From positions 1 through 22,898 of the IMG/VR virus record IMGVR_UViG_3300043465_002470: DNA of 22,898 nt; one strand, 5' to 3'. The notes under the pieces are model-generated. The model saw only the letters and a list, made by a program, of their open reading frames with translations, made no database searches and was not told the origin of the DNA. The translations under genes and the position numbers were made by a program. Source of the stretch: a virus. Position 1 is the stretch's first letter. Every line of letters begins with the position of its first letter. This document shows positions 14,228 through 22,400 of this stretch, one piece after another.

Positions 14228-15117
14228 GCTGCCCTCGAAGCAATCTGCCCAACTATATACCCTATCTGAGCAGGATCTAATCCTGCCATCAAGTTCTTCA
14301 GAAGACCAAAAACGGCACCTATGCCAGCAGAAGGGTTCTTCCTTTTCTGAGACAGCTCTGGGGATATCTGACGTATTTTTAGCAAAAGGCTGTTTTTGAA
14401 GCTCTGCTTGTTCTCATCTGATACACGGCTAACCATGTATCGGATAAGTGCAATAATCCCTTGGATTATCTGCTCAACATCTGCAGTTGAATCTGCCTTT
14501 TTGTGCAAAGCAGAATCTAAGAAGTCGGCCGCCGCAACGTGACCATCTAGATCTGCATCATTGGCGAGGCGAACCAAGTCGGCGTGCAGTACGGATTTCT
14601 TATCGAACTTCTTGAATGCCTCAGGATTTGACTTAATCTTTTCCTTAAATACCTGAGCAAAACGATGCTCCTCGGCCTCGGCCGGGCCCTCTCCGCCCTT
14701 GAATCCAGATTTAATGTGTCCCATTTCGTGAACAAGAGTAGAGGCCATTTGAAACGCCCTCTCTAACGGATGCTGCGCAAACTCCTGCTCTATCCTGTCT
14801 GCCGATATGTATATTGTCTCTGGATCGTCAGAAATGACTTCTCCATAGTGATGCGTCTGGTGCGGCTGCACAACAATGGTACTTACGCCAGAGAAATAGC
14901 CAGCACCAAAGACCTGTTCAACCAGGTCGAGGCCTTCTTTTACAAAAATTTCGTACGGCTTAATAACTATGTTCACTGCACGCTTTTCCATGCCCTGGAA
15001 AATATGCATCACTAGCGGCCAATCTTTTTTTCCCGGAGCTCGGCCCTTCTGCTTCTTAAAAGCAGACTTGGCCTTTTTCCAGGTCTTTTCTTCTCGTTTA
15101 GAAAGGAACTTTGGCAT
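14224..15117 (-). CDS. Putative zinc metallopeptidase, 297 aa
   Basis: The start ATG 15117 has CGGAG upstream. Residues 8-43 form a short helical unit (WKKAKSAFKKQKGRAP, then W-LVMHIFQGM) of a type I associate with the N-termini of other phage proteins, ending at MEKRA (43-47). Residues 50-160 look like a zincin: strands, then HEMGH at 130-134 as the metal-binding helix, and E-E-H-R-F-A at 149-154 in the place where gluzincins supply a third ligand. Residues 180-208 are a helix pair (ANDADLDGHVAAADFLDS) ending in LHKKA, and the C-terminus is hydrophobic and helical. A metallopeptidase between portal and scaffold genes is unusual. It may process virion proteins or act on host proteins at entry. 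The HExxH motif is seen directly; activity is inferred. Confidence 0.8.
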   Translation of the reverse strand: MPKFLSKREEKTWKKAKSAFKKQKGRAPGKKDWPLVMHIFQGMEKRAVNIVIKPYEIFVKEGLDLVEQVFGAGYFSGVSTIVVQPHQTHHYGEVISDDPETIYISADRIEQEFAQHPLERAFQMASTLVHEMGHIKSGFKGGEGPAEAEEHRFAQVFKEKIKSNPEAFKKFDKKSVLHADLVRLANDADLDGHVAAADFLDSALHKKADSTADVEQIIQGIIALIRYMVSRVSDENKQSFKNSLLLKIRQISPELSQKRKNPSAGIGAVFGLLKNLMAGLDPAQIGYIVGQIASRAA

Positions 15118-15132
15118 ATTCTTGCTCCGATT

Positions 15133-16299
15133 TTATGCAAGGTTTGCCCAATATCTTATTAGACCATTCTTGTAGCCAGCTCCAAATACCTGTGCCACCT
15201 GAGCCTTGTTTATATTCCTGCCCCCAGCATTTGCTACAGACGGTCCATGCCTTGTTATCTTTCCCGGTCTAACCATTGCAACGTGACCAATCTTTGATTT
15301 GCCGATTTCTTTCTGGCCTGCAACGACGGCATGACCCTTGTTAGCGTACTCCTGCGCCTCTGCCTCATCGACCTCTTTCCAGCCGAATCTAGAGCCATGC
15401 TGGGCCAGCCAGTCTACGCTAGCATTGCCGTTTAGTTCGCGACTTCCCTTGCCAGGCTGAGCAGGATTTCCATTCCCATCGACCCAGTGAGGCAGCGGGG
15501 AGCCCATCGCCTCTGTCACATCCCAGACAAATATATTGCAAAATGTCTGGAGGCTCCCGCCTGGCTTGTGCGCGCGAGGGGTATATCTTGGATTCTTATC
15601 TACTTGAAATTGATCTATAACGCTGTTATAGGTGTTGGTGTCTCTAGTCCCTGGTGACCCTTTGATCGGAGCATCTACGGGGCGAGAGGCATTCGTGCTC
15701 GTTATGCCCTCGCGAGGAATCTTTGAAAAATCAGAAGTCTTGACTGCAGAGTGCAGTTCTGATTGGGCCATAGTGGAGCGGGAACCGTCCACTTTTTTTG
15801 TTATCCTGATATACGACTTGCCTGATGAGCCTGGCATTGGCCGCGCAATACCTATTACCTGTCCACTCTTTATCTCGTCGCCGTCTTTTACCTGTATTGA
15901 TGCAAACCCGGAATAAACATAGGCATCGTCCTTTCCAAATCCAAGAAAATTACCAATCCCGTAGAAAACTGGATCTGCTATAGTCACTATATGACCTTCT
16001 ACCGTATCTCTGTGCACAGAAGCAATGCCGTCCCTTATTGCATGAACTCTGGTTCCAGGCGGCACCAGTATGGCATCCTGCTGAGCTATTACGGGTTTAG
16101 GAGGGCGCTTCTGGCTCTGTGGCCGAACATCCTCCCTCTTGGTCTCATCAGCGTCGCCCTCATCTGAAAACTTGTCTGTCACCATCTTGACTAGACGATC
16201 CTTCTCCTTTTTTATATCTGGAAGGGCGCCTAATATATCTTTTTCAATGCTTTTCAGTGTCCAAGATTTTTTTTGTATCGGCTCGATCTTTTTGGTCAT
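15133..16299 (-). CDS. Virion-associated cell-wall hydrolase-like protein: degenerate M23-like plus CHAP/NlpC-like, 388 aa
   Basis: ATG 16299 overlaps the previous stop (ATGA). After a charged N-terminus (1-70), residues 78-165 follow the strand pattern of M23 lysostaphin-type domains (VPPGTRVHAIRDG, then YVYSGFASIQVKDGDEIKSG-QVIGIA). The zinc-binding HxH element is replaced by SYIRI, so this part is probably inactive and may bind. Residues 245-375 resemble a CHAP or NlpC/P60 fold: candidate nucleophile Cys254 in QTFCNIFVWDV, then His339 in IGHVAMVRPG and a following NAGGRN turn. These enzymes cut peptide or amide bonds in peptidoglycan. Lying between portal and maturation protease, and without a holin or signal peptide, it is more likely a virion-borne entry enzyme than the lysis endolysin. 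A purely structural role is possible. Confidence 0.8.
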   Translation of the reverse strand: MTKKIEPIQKKSWTLKSIEKDILGALPDIKKEKDRLVKMVTDKFSDEGDADETKREDVRPQSQKRPPKPVIAQQDAILVPPGTRVHAIRDGIASVHRDTVEGHIVTIADPVFYGIGNFLGFGKDDAYVYSGFASIQVKDGDEIKSGQVIGIARPMPGSSGKSYIRITKKVDGSRSTMAQSELHSAVKTSDFSKIPREGITSTNASRPVDAPIKGSPGTRDTNTYNSVIDQFQVDKNPRYTPRAHKPGGSLQTFCNIFVWDVTEAMGSPLPHWVDGNGNPAQPGKGSRELNGNASVDWLAQHGSRFGWKEVDEAEAQEYANKGHAVVAGQKEIGKSKIGHVAMVRPGKITRHGPSVANAGGRNINKAQVAQVFGAGYKNGLIRYWANLA

Positions 16300-16712
16300 A
16301 TGCTAATCCCGATTTGGCGCGCAAGATCTATCATTCTTCTTATTCTTAGATCAATATTATATACTTCCTGGTCGGTTTTCAATCTCCAGCGCAGTGCCGA
16401 GGCCTCCTTAAGAAGCGGCACCCATACGCTTTTGCTCGCACCGGCATCACGAAAAAAGCCGGAGCTTTCAATAGTATTTAGGCAGCTCTGGATCCTGATC
16501 TTTAGTTGCACCTGGGCCTGTTTCTTGAGTAGCTCAGCCGCAATCTTTTCAGTAGCAAGTCTCGCTATTGTTCCTACCTTCCCTCCGACACTGACCAGCG
16601 CGGCTGCAGCATTGCGATCCAAGCGCTTTTCGCAGTCAAGAATAAAGGAGATGAGCCGCATCTCTGCGGCTCGATTGCCATCCTTGTACAGTTTTATATC
16701 ATTCTTAAGCAT
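16296..16712 (-). CDS. Small helical protein downstream of portal, 138 aa
   Basis: ATG 16712 comes six bases after the portal stop, with only a weak GATGAGAG upstream, so coupling to the portal is likely. The protein is basic and helical, with an Ala-rich middle (RNAAAALVSVGGKVGTIARL) and evenly spaced Arg and Lys. There is no recognisable domain. Its position suggests a head, connector or packaging accessory. The end overlaps the hydrolase-like gene by ATGA. Confidence 0.83.
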   Translation of the reverse strand: MLKNDIKLYKDGNRAAEMRLISFILDCEKRLDRNAAAALVSVGGKVGTIARLATEKIAAELLKKQAQVQLKIRIQSCLNTIESSGFFRDAGASKSVWVPLLKEASALRWRLKTDQEVYNIDLRIRRMIDLARQIGISI

Positions 16713-16718
16713 CTCTCA

Positions 16719-18560
16719 TCACATCGGCGGCATAGGTAGCTCGGCGCCACCAGGCGGTGGACCGGCATCAGGTCCCGAAGGAGGCATCCCCATGTCTCCG
16801 CCTGGAGGGGCACCCTCTGGAGCAACTCCGGGCAGCAGCGCATCCTCTTTTTCTATGATCGGCTGATCGGGATCAAGCGTACGGAGCTCGGACAAGGACA
16901 TGCCTGCAATCGCAGCCATCTCTTTGGCAACAATTGCCATCTGAATTGCCTCTTTCCTCTGATTCGCTAGCTCGTCCTGGAAATCTAGCCCAAGACTGCG
17001 GTACACGGTTGTGCGACTTACGCCTACCGGCGCAGTAGGCGGAGTCTTGTCAAGCAAATTCAGGAGATGACCTATGTACGTATCGACGTCATAGAGCGTC
17101 ATCTGATTCCACTCTATCTCGGGCAGGACCAGATGCTTCTGGCCATCAATGGTCTCATAAAAGTCATTGGCCTCTGCCATGGGCGCAAAGATCTTATTCA
17201 CAAGCCAGTTTGTCATCTTCGTGCGGAAGTTATTATATCGCTGACGAATGACGTCGAGAGCGACTGACGCCGAGGCGTAGGACGCACCCTCCTGCGTAAT
17301 CACTGCCTTCGGGACCATAAGGCCAATGAATATATTATCAAGTATAAAATTCAAGTCTCCAGATATGTCGAGGATACCGCCGTTGTAGCCGATTCTCTCT
17401 ATTGCAACATCTGGGTGCGTAAATATCTTAAAATCCTTATCGTACTGCGCATGCTCGAACACATCACGCATAGCCGACAGCTCTTCCTGTCGCGGATAGT
17501 GACCATCTGCATTCGAGGCGCCTACCTTTACCAGTGTCATGGGATTTACCATGGCATCTGCCTGAATAAACTTATTCTCGCGGAAAAGGTCCCACAGCAC
17601 GAGATCTTTCCAGACAGAAACTATAACAGAGGATCCGTGGGTATTGTATGCTGTCGACTCGTTCTTGATGTGGCTAATATTAAAGCCATCGAGTGGAATG
17701 TACTCGTTGCGAGCAATTGCATCTAGCAGCGACGGATCCATTTTCTCGCGATACGCGCGATGGACCGGGTCATTTGACTGAACTATTTGCAGCAGCTTGG
17801 GGTCTGGCTTAAGAGCAATAATCGATTCACCTGGAATCGGGGTACGCTTTACTACAACGTAGTCTGGATTGTGGCAGTATATCTTCGACCACATGTTGCG
17901 GTCTTCGTCGTACTCCGCATATGGAAATACTTCGCCAATCATCCAGTACTCGAGGGCTACCTGCTGAACTACGTTGAAAAGATCAACGCGCTTCGCCATG
18001 TCCAAGTACTTGCGCTCGATTTTCTTATCCTTGCACTTGATAACTAGCTTGCTAATCGGATAAGTAGCATGAAGGTTGATTGCATTACGTACAAGAGGAT
18101 TTGTCTCGTAGAATGCGCGATTCCACGCATTAGCGGTTATGCGATCACGCGGCAGCTGTAGGTTGGCAGTCAGAAACAGAGGCGAATACAGATTAGGCAT
18201 CATGTTCGTGGTATTGCCACGACCAGCGATATGCAGCTGTCCGCCTAGTTCTGAAGCAGCAGCAGTCTTGATAAGGCTTTGCTTGCCAGCTGCAACTGCA
18301 TTGCCTAACTGTACGCGAGGATCGCCAGCTACCGCTGTCTTGCGCAGCATCTCATCCTCTACTTGAGCACGGCGCTCCGGGCCTAATGAGCGCAGGGATG
18401 CCTCGCTAATGGCAAAGTCCCGCGTGCGCTCAGGAACGGAGACATTAGAATACGCAGGTGGGCGATACGGCGTCTTGCCATCAGGGCGGGACGCCAAGGC
18501 GAGCGGCTCTGGTGGAGTCTGCCAATCTACTGTGCCCCATTTATTGTGATTATCTGTCAT
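16719..18560 (-). CDS. Portal protein, 613 aa
   Basis: The portal forms the dodecameric DNA-entry ring at one capsid vertex and docks the terminase. Supporting segments are FYETNPLVRNAINLHATYPIS (150-170), typical of the portal N-terminal region, the wing-like EYWMIGEVFPYAEYDED (204-220), and a long helical run (about 413-460, including LMVPKAVITQEGASYAS and YNNFRTKMTNWLVNKIF) characteristic of the portal stem and crown. It lies directly after the large terminase and is the expected size. ATG 18560 has GAGGTAGG upstream, overlapping the terminase stop. The last 40 residues are Pro/Gly/Met-rich and disordered. Two LxKTA motifs occur at 72-76 and 96-100. The first 100 residues look unstructured and could be removed at maturation, which is inference. 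Confidence 0.93.
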   Translation of the reverse strand: MTDNHNKWGTVDWQTPPEPLALASRPDGKTPYRPPAYSNVSVPERTRDFAISEASLRSLGPERRAQVEDEMLRKTAVAGDPRVQLGNAVAAGKQSLIKTAAASELGGQLHIAGRGNTTNMMPNLYSPLFLTANLQLPRDRITANAWNRAFYETNPLVRNAINLHATYPISKLVIKCKDKKIERKYLDMAKRVDLFNVVQQVALEYWMIGEVFPYAEYDEDRNMWSKIYCHNPDYVVVKRTPIPGESIIALKPDPKLLQIVQSNDPVHRAYREKMDPSLLDAIARNEYIPLDGFNISHIKNESTAYNTHGSSVIVSVWKDLVLWDLFRENKFIQADAMVNPMTLVKVGASNADGHYPRQEELSAMRDVFEHAQYDKDFKIFTHPDVAIERIGYNGGILDISGDLNFILDNIFIGLMVPKAVITQEGASYASASVALDVIRQRYNNFRTKMTNWLVNKIFAPMAEANDFYETIDGQKHLVLPEIEWNQMTLYDVDTYIGHLLNLLDKTPPTAPVGVSRTTVYRSLGLDFQDELANQRKEAIQMAIVAKEMAAIAGMSLSELRTLDPDQPIIEKEDALLPGVAPEGAPPGGDMGMPPSGPDAGPPPGGAELPMPPM

Positions 18561-18568
18561 ATCCTACC

Positions 18569-20428
18569 TCAGTGCATGCGCGGAATGTAGCCCACAACTG
18601 GAACAACTACCTCTTCTTGGCGTTTTTTATTTACACCCTCGACTGCAAATTCGCTGAATTTGCGAGTTACCATGAATTTGTACGCTGTATATGCGTACAT
18701 TAGTGCCATTAATCCGTCGTTCTGTATTACGCCCTTTTTATATGTTTTTAGCACAATGCCGTCTTTTGTCTTGGTGTGTGTTTCCATGGACGTAATATGA
18801 TCAACTAGCCAACTCAGTAGCTCTAGTGAGTCGCCTTTGGCCGGTATTTTTATACGCCCTCTCTTAAATAGAGCAAATATCTCATCAAGGACCTGGTCCT
18901 TGTTCACGCCTACCATTAGGTCTTTCTCATCATAAGAGAAAGCTCGCTTAGAGTTACTGAGATTTGTGCAGCCCAAGAATTTATCCTTTAGGCCCTCGTT
19001 ATGCTGAACCAGTCGAACAAAGTCGTTGCCGTAATAAAAGTCTGCTGCCGCCTGATCTATGTGAAAATCAGACATTAGTTTGCGGACAACATTCATCTTG
19101 TAATCCGGGTCATTCTTTTTTAGGCGAACCGCATTCTCTATAGTGAGAACGCCTGTGTGATCCACTGATAGTATGACAGCACAGGTGAAAGATTTGCCGC
19201 GTTTCGCCTCTAGGTCTGAATCAGATTCAACCTTCTCACCCCAGTCCATCCCAAGGAAGTAACTCTTGCCGGCTGGAGAGGATATACTTTTTGCAACGCC
19301 GCGACTCTCGTCGAGAGCATTTGCATAAACCTCTTCCAAGGTAAGCGGTACTTCGCTAGCAGAGTAAAATTGCCCCTTGGTCTCGTTTCTCCATGCCCGC
19401 TCGGATGCATTTTTATTATGCTGCGGCCAGTACTCAAGCACATTCTCTTTTGTGAAGAGAGGGCTAAGCATCATGTTAAAATGATATCCTACGAATTTCT
19501 GCGGCTCGCCCTTTGCATTAAACGGCTTAGTTGCGACCCACCTTCCCAGGTCTACTGCCTCTCTCTTGTCCTGAGTCTTTAGGCAGGAAGGACACTTTAC
19601 TAGTTGCTCTTTTACCCAAGTCTCGTTCCAGTCATCATTTTCAAGATTATAGAGAAAGACATGGTGGTCGCAATGCTTGCAGCGCAGTTGATAAAATCGC
19701 TGATCAGAGTCTTCCCAGAGAGACCAGAAGTATGAGCCTGCATGCTTAGGCGTTCCAAAGAATACCTGTACCCCCTTAGTAGGAGCACCGTATGGGGTTG
19801 CAGTTAGAACCTTGAGAGTATTCTCTATGGCAGTGCGCCCCATGTCTTGGATTTCATCATAAAGCAAAACATCCTGCGTGCTACCGCGAATACGGTCGCC
19901 TGACTTCCCTATGGAGTCGATACGAATCTTGTTCATGCCGACAAAATTCTTCTGGGTCTGCGTGTCCTCCAGATCTACGACCTTTGCAACCTTAAGCGCA
20001 CGCCTTGAGATATAATTCTCTTTAGCACCGCTAATTAGACTTGCAAGAATATCCTTTGCATACACGCCGCAGCGCTTCAGATCAGGAAAAACATGCATGA
20101 CTCGGATCGGGGGTTTGCCGGATTCAATACCATATAGGCCAGAGCTACCCATGTGTAGGCTGAGCACCCCTGCCATGATGGTTGCACCGACCTGACGTCC
20201 CTTCAGTAGAACAATTGGGCGCGCCTCTTTATTCTCTACCTGAGCAGATATCATCCGATAGATTTCCGCCATGTACTTCCAGCCCGAGCCCGATAAGTCG
20301 AATGGCTTTCCGTCTATTGTCAAATGATTTTCTGCAAAGCTAACTGGATCTATTTTTGAGATATCTTTCTTGATTTCATCAAAAATGTCTTTCGGTGTTA
20401 AAGCTTTTATTTTCTTAGGGCTTACCAT
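18569..20428 (-). CDS. terL: Large terminase subunit (packaging ATPase and nuclease), 619 aa
   Basis: This is the motor that translocates DNA into the prohead and cuts it. Numbering from ATG 20428, residues 74-83 (LLKGRQVGAT) are the terminase Walker A variant, and 188-196 (LLYDEIQDM) are Walker B with the catalytic Glu. CxxC pairs at 250/253 and 279/282 suggest a zinc knuckle, as in GpA-type terminases. The RNase H-like nuclease has Asp395 (GMDWGE), Asp463 (AADFYYGND) and Asp571 (NDGLMALMYA). I choose ATG 20428 (MVSPKKIKAL...) because GGAG lies six bases upstream. An ATG ten codons earlier sits inside a terminator-like hairpin and has no ribosome-binding site. Zinc pairs and motif spacing favour a GpA-like or related myovirus type; the exact clade is not clear. 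Confidence 0.94.
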   Translation of the reverse strand: MVSPKKIKALTPKDIFDEIKKDISKIDPVSFAENHLTIDGKPFDLSGSGWKYMAEIYRMISAQVENKEARPIVLLKGRQVGATIMAGVLSLHMGSSGLYGIESGKPPIRVMHVFPDLKRCGVYAKDILASLISGAKENYISRRALKVAKVVDLEDTQTQKNFVGMNKIRIDSIGKSGDRIRGSTQDVLLYDEIQDMGRTAIENTLKVLTATPYGAPTKGVQVFFGTPKHAGSYFWSLWEDSDQRFYQLRCKHCDHHVFLYNLENDDWNETWVKEQLVKCPSCLKTQDKREAVDLGRWVATKPFNAKGEPQKFVGYHFNMMLSPLFTKENVLEYWPQHNKNASERAWRNETKGQFYSASEVPLTLEEVYANALDESRGVAKSISSPAGKSYFLGMDWGEKVESDSDLEAKRGKSFTCAVILSVDHTGVLTIENAVRLKKNDPDYKMNVVRKLMSDFHIDQAAADFYYGNDFVRLVQHNEGLKDKFLGCTNLSNSKRAFSYDEKDLMVGVNKDQVLDEIFALFKRGRIKIPAKGDSLELLSWLVDHITSMETHTKTKDGIVLKTYKKGVIQNDGLMALMYAYTAYKFMVTRKFSEFAVEGVNKKRQEEVVVPVVGYIPRMH

Positions 20429-20440
20429 GCTTGCTCCACA

Positions 20441-20469
20441 AAAACATAAATCCGGCATTTTAAGCCGGA
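20441..20469 (-). terminator. Terminator-like hairpin upstream of the large terminase gene
   Basis: On the minus strand TCCGGC and GCCGGA pair over 6 bp around a 7-base loop (TTAAAAT), followed by TTTATGTTTT. The stem is short and the T-run interrupted, so it may be a weak terminator or attenuator that lowers terminase transcription relative to upstream genes. It may also be an RNA structure affecting translation. Confidence 0.6.
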
Positions 20470-20492
20470 CTTATTGCAACTACAGGCGCTTT

Positions 20493-20990
20493 TCAGTGCT
20501 TTAGCTTATCAGAGATATTTTCGAATATATTGTTGTCTTCGTCTCTTTGCCCGCCTTCTGGCTTGTTATATAGCACTGGTATCGGCGCAGGTGAGTCAAC
20601 TTTGTATTTATCTAACTGCTTTTGAACGAACTCTTCCAGTTCATTCTCCATATCTCGAATTAGCTCAAGCTTATCATGGAATTTATTTTTTAGGTCATCC
20701 ATCACAGCTCGCAGCGTTATGCCGGCACGACGCAGATCAACGAGACCAGAGGCATATGACTTTGCATCAATGGCGCACTGCTCCATCTGCTTGTCTCGGC
20801 CAGAATCAGCGGCAGACTTGCGCATAGATGCTTCTTTTGTCATACTCTGTACTGCATCTAGACCTACTCGCTTGCGCAGTTCATCGACTTTGGCCTCGAC
20901 AGTACGGAACTCGCCATCTAGCGGCGATACGCCATCCTGGCGAAGCTCGCTCTTTACTAGGTCTTTATAGAGATCATCCCAAATGGTCAT
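20493..20990 (-). CDS. Coiled-coil protein beside terminase, possible small terminase or packaging accessory, 165 aa
   Basis: ATG 20990 has a strong GAGGAG upstream. Most of the product is charged helix: residues 30-45 and especially 90-130 (DDLKNKFHDKLELIRDMENELEEF...) show heptad-like coiled-coil spacing. The C-terminus is a short Pro-rich tail, then a helix. MRKSA occurs at 56-60. Small terminase subunits are often short, oligomeric coiled-coil proteins encoded immediately before the large subunit, so position and build fit. There is no clear N-terminal helix-turn-helix, so the assignment is tentative. Confidence 0.82.
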   Translation of the reverse strand: MTIWDDLYKDLVKSELRQDGVSPLDGEFRTVEAKVDELRKRVGLDAVQSMTKEASMRKSAADSGRDKQMEQCAIDAKSYASGLVDLRRAGITLRAVMDDLKNKFHDKLELIRDMENELEEFVQKQLDKYKVDSPAPIPVLYNKPEGGQRDEDNNIFENISDKLKH

Positions 20991-20998
20991 GCTTCTCC

Positions 20999-21865
20999 TC
21001 AGGCTGGATAAGATTTGGCGCCAACACTCTGGGTGCCAATCTCAACTTCCTCGCCTAGGCGACTTAGATCACGATCTATCAGCAAGCCCTTTTCCCGAAG
21101 GAGGGAGTGGACTGCGAGATGATCACGGTTTGTGAAGGTATACTTCTTAGCCAGATCACGATAAACTGACTCGATGTTGCGACCATAGGTTACGTGGGAG
21201 CGAATGATGATGTTCGTTACCTCGTGGAGAAACGGATCGGCCATGAGGACAATGCGAGCAGAGGAGGCCTCTTTCTTAAACTTGCCCTCCTCCCACTCAA
21301 TATAGGCACGTACCTGTAGGTCGCTAGGCTCCTCGAGCGCAACCTGCAGCAGCGACTCCTCGCCATCATTCTCTGCACGAATATAATACATTGGGTCGCC
21401 ATTTGGCCCGATGCGGGAGTAGACCGAGGAAGAAATCTTCACGTTGGAGCTGCGGCGGCGGTGCTTCTTGTCACTAAGATTCTGAAGAGCCTCTTCTAGG
21501 CGATCAACATAATCATAAATCTGATCACGGATTCCCTCAGCCTCTTCCTCGTCAATAATATTCTTCTCGTCCGAGCGGATTGCCTTGCTAATCTCACCAT
21601 CAAGCTTCTTGAGATAGGATATTGCGCGCTCTACACCTACGGTCGTATGACCGCGGTGGCGCGGAATTGACTTCATTTTATCGGCTAGATAGACTAGAAA
21701 TTTATCATGATCGCCATCGGTTTCCCAATCGGTCTCGCGCTCGGGCTCCTTTAGGTCAACGACAGAAAGCCCTGACCCTGGAATCACATGGATGTCTGCA
21801 CCAGAGTCGCCATCCTCCTCAAGCATGAGGTCGTCATCGATTATATTTAGGAGTTCGTCATTCAT
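20999..21865 (-). CDS. Acidic protein with possible C-terminal DNA-binding helices, 288 aa
   Basis: ATG 21865 (MNDELLNIIDDDLM...) is preferred: GGAG lies six bases upstream and it overlaps the previous stop; a TTG six codons earlier is also in frame. The first 60 residues are very acidic and probably disordered. A helical region (65-145) ends in a basic patch (KKHRRRSS). Residues 145-205 look like beta-strands, and 225-275 hold helices with a helix-turn-helix-like run (IESVYRDLAKKYTFTNRDHL, then VHSLLREKG). A role in packaging, such as DNA recognition, is possible because the terminase follows two genes later. A late regulator is an alternative. No family recognised. Confidence 0.83.
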   Translation of the reverse strand: MNDELLNIIDDDLMLEEDGDSGADIHVIPGSGLSVVDLKEPERETDWETDGDHDKFLVYLADKMKSIPRHRGHTTVGVERAISYLKKLDGEISKAIRSDEKNIIDEEEAEGIRDQIYDYVDRLEEALQNLSDKKHRRRSSNVKISSSVYSRIGPNGDPMYYIRAENDGEESLLQVALEEPSDLQVRAYIEWEEGKFKKEASSARIVLMADPFLHEVTNIIIRSHVTYGRNIESVYRDLAKKYTFTNRDHLAVHSLLREKGLLIDRDLSRLGEEVEIGTQSVGAKSYPA

Positions 21866-22400
21866 CTGCATCTCCGTGTCCAATTAGATCTGAAATCGCT
21901 GCAGAAACCCTCTCCGCATCAGCGCTATCTAATTCTGTGTTTTCCGTAGAATCTGCATTAATTATAAGGCCAGGCTCTTCTTGGGATGCATAGCCATAGA
22001 TGCCGTCGAATAAATTGGCATTGCCAGGATTATCCCAGTAGCTAGCCAGCGGATAGCTATAATAACCGTGAATACCCATAGCGCCGAACATTCGCGGATA
22101 CACCTGTATGGCATCCATAGGGGAGTCTCTCATGCCTGCGCCAGGCTCGCCATAGTCACAGTGAACTACGCGGCCATTCTCCGCAAGCTTGTCTGCAAAT
22201 ATGCAGCGCCCTGCCCCATGCAAAGCATATGCGGCAACATTGTGCTCTAGTTGCAGATCGCGATCATCCGCCTCGACATTATCAAGTGCTTCCATGCGTA
22301 GTACGGAGTTACCCGCATTCCTGCAGGCAGTCTGTATACTTAGGCCAAAAGGACAGCGGTGCACGCCGTCCTGGGTTCGGATAATCGCTAGCTTTTTCAA
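21858..22400 (-). CDS. Hypothetical phage protein with TTG start, 180 aa
   Basis: The frame can be extended upstream by 31 codons, but this would overlap the previous gene by almost 100 bases. The TTG at 22400 (MKKLAIIRTQDGVHR...) overlaps the upstream TGA as TTGA and is preceded by AGGTGAG, matching the coupling style of the operon, so I prefer it. The product has a small alpha/beta-looking first half (AIIRTQDGVHRCPFGL, then ACRNAGNSVLRM), with a Tyr/Gly/Asn/Pro-rich middle (GIHGYYSYPLASYWDNPGN) and an acidic helical tail. I do not recognise the family or see catalytic motifs. Confidence 0.8.
   Translation of the reverse strand: MKKLAIIRTQDGVHRCPFGLSIQTACRNAGNSVLRMEALDNVEADDRDLQLEHNVAAYALHGAGRCIFADKLAENGRVVHCDYGEPGAGMRDSPMDAIQVYPRMFGAMGIHGYYSYPLASYWDNPGNANLFDGIYGYASQEEPGLIINADSTENTELDSADAERVSAAISDLIGHGDADE

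Noticed and set aside
15133-16299. Endolysin of the lysis cassette
   Set aside because: No holin, spanin or signal peptide is nearby, and the gene is coupled to portal and head genes. A virion-borne enzyme fits better.
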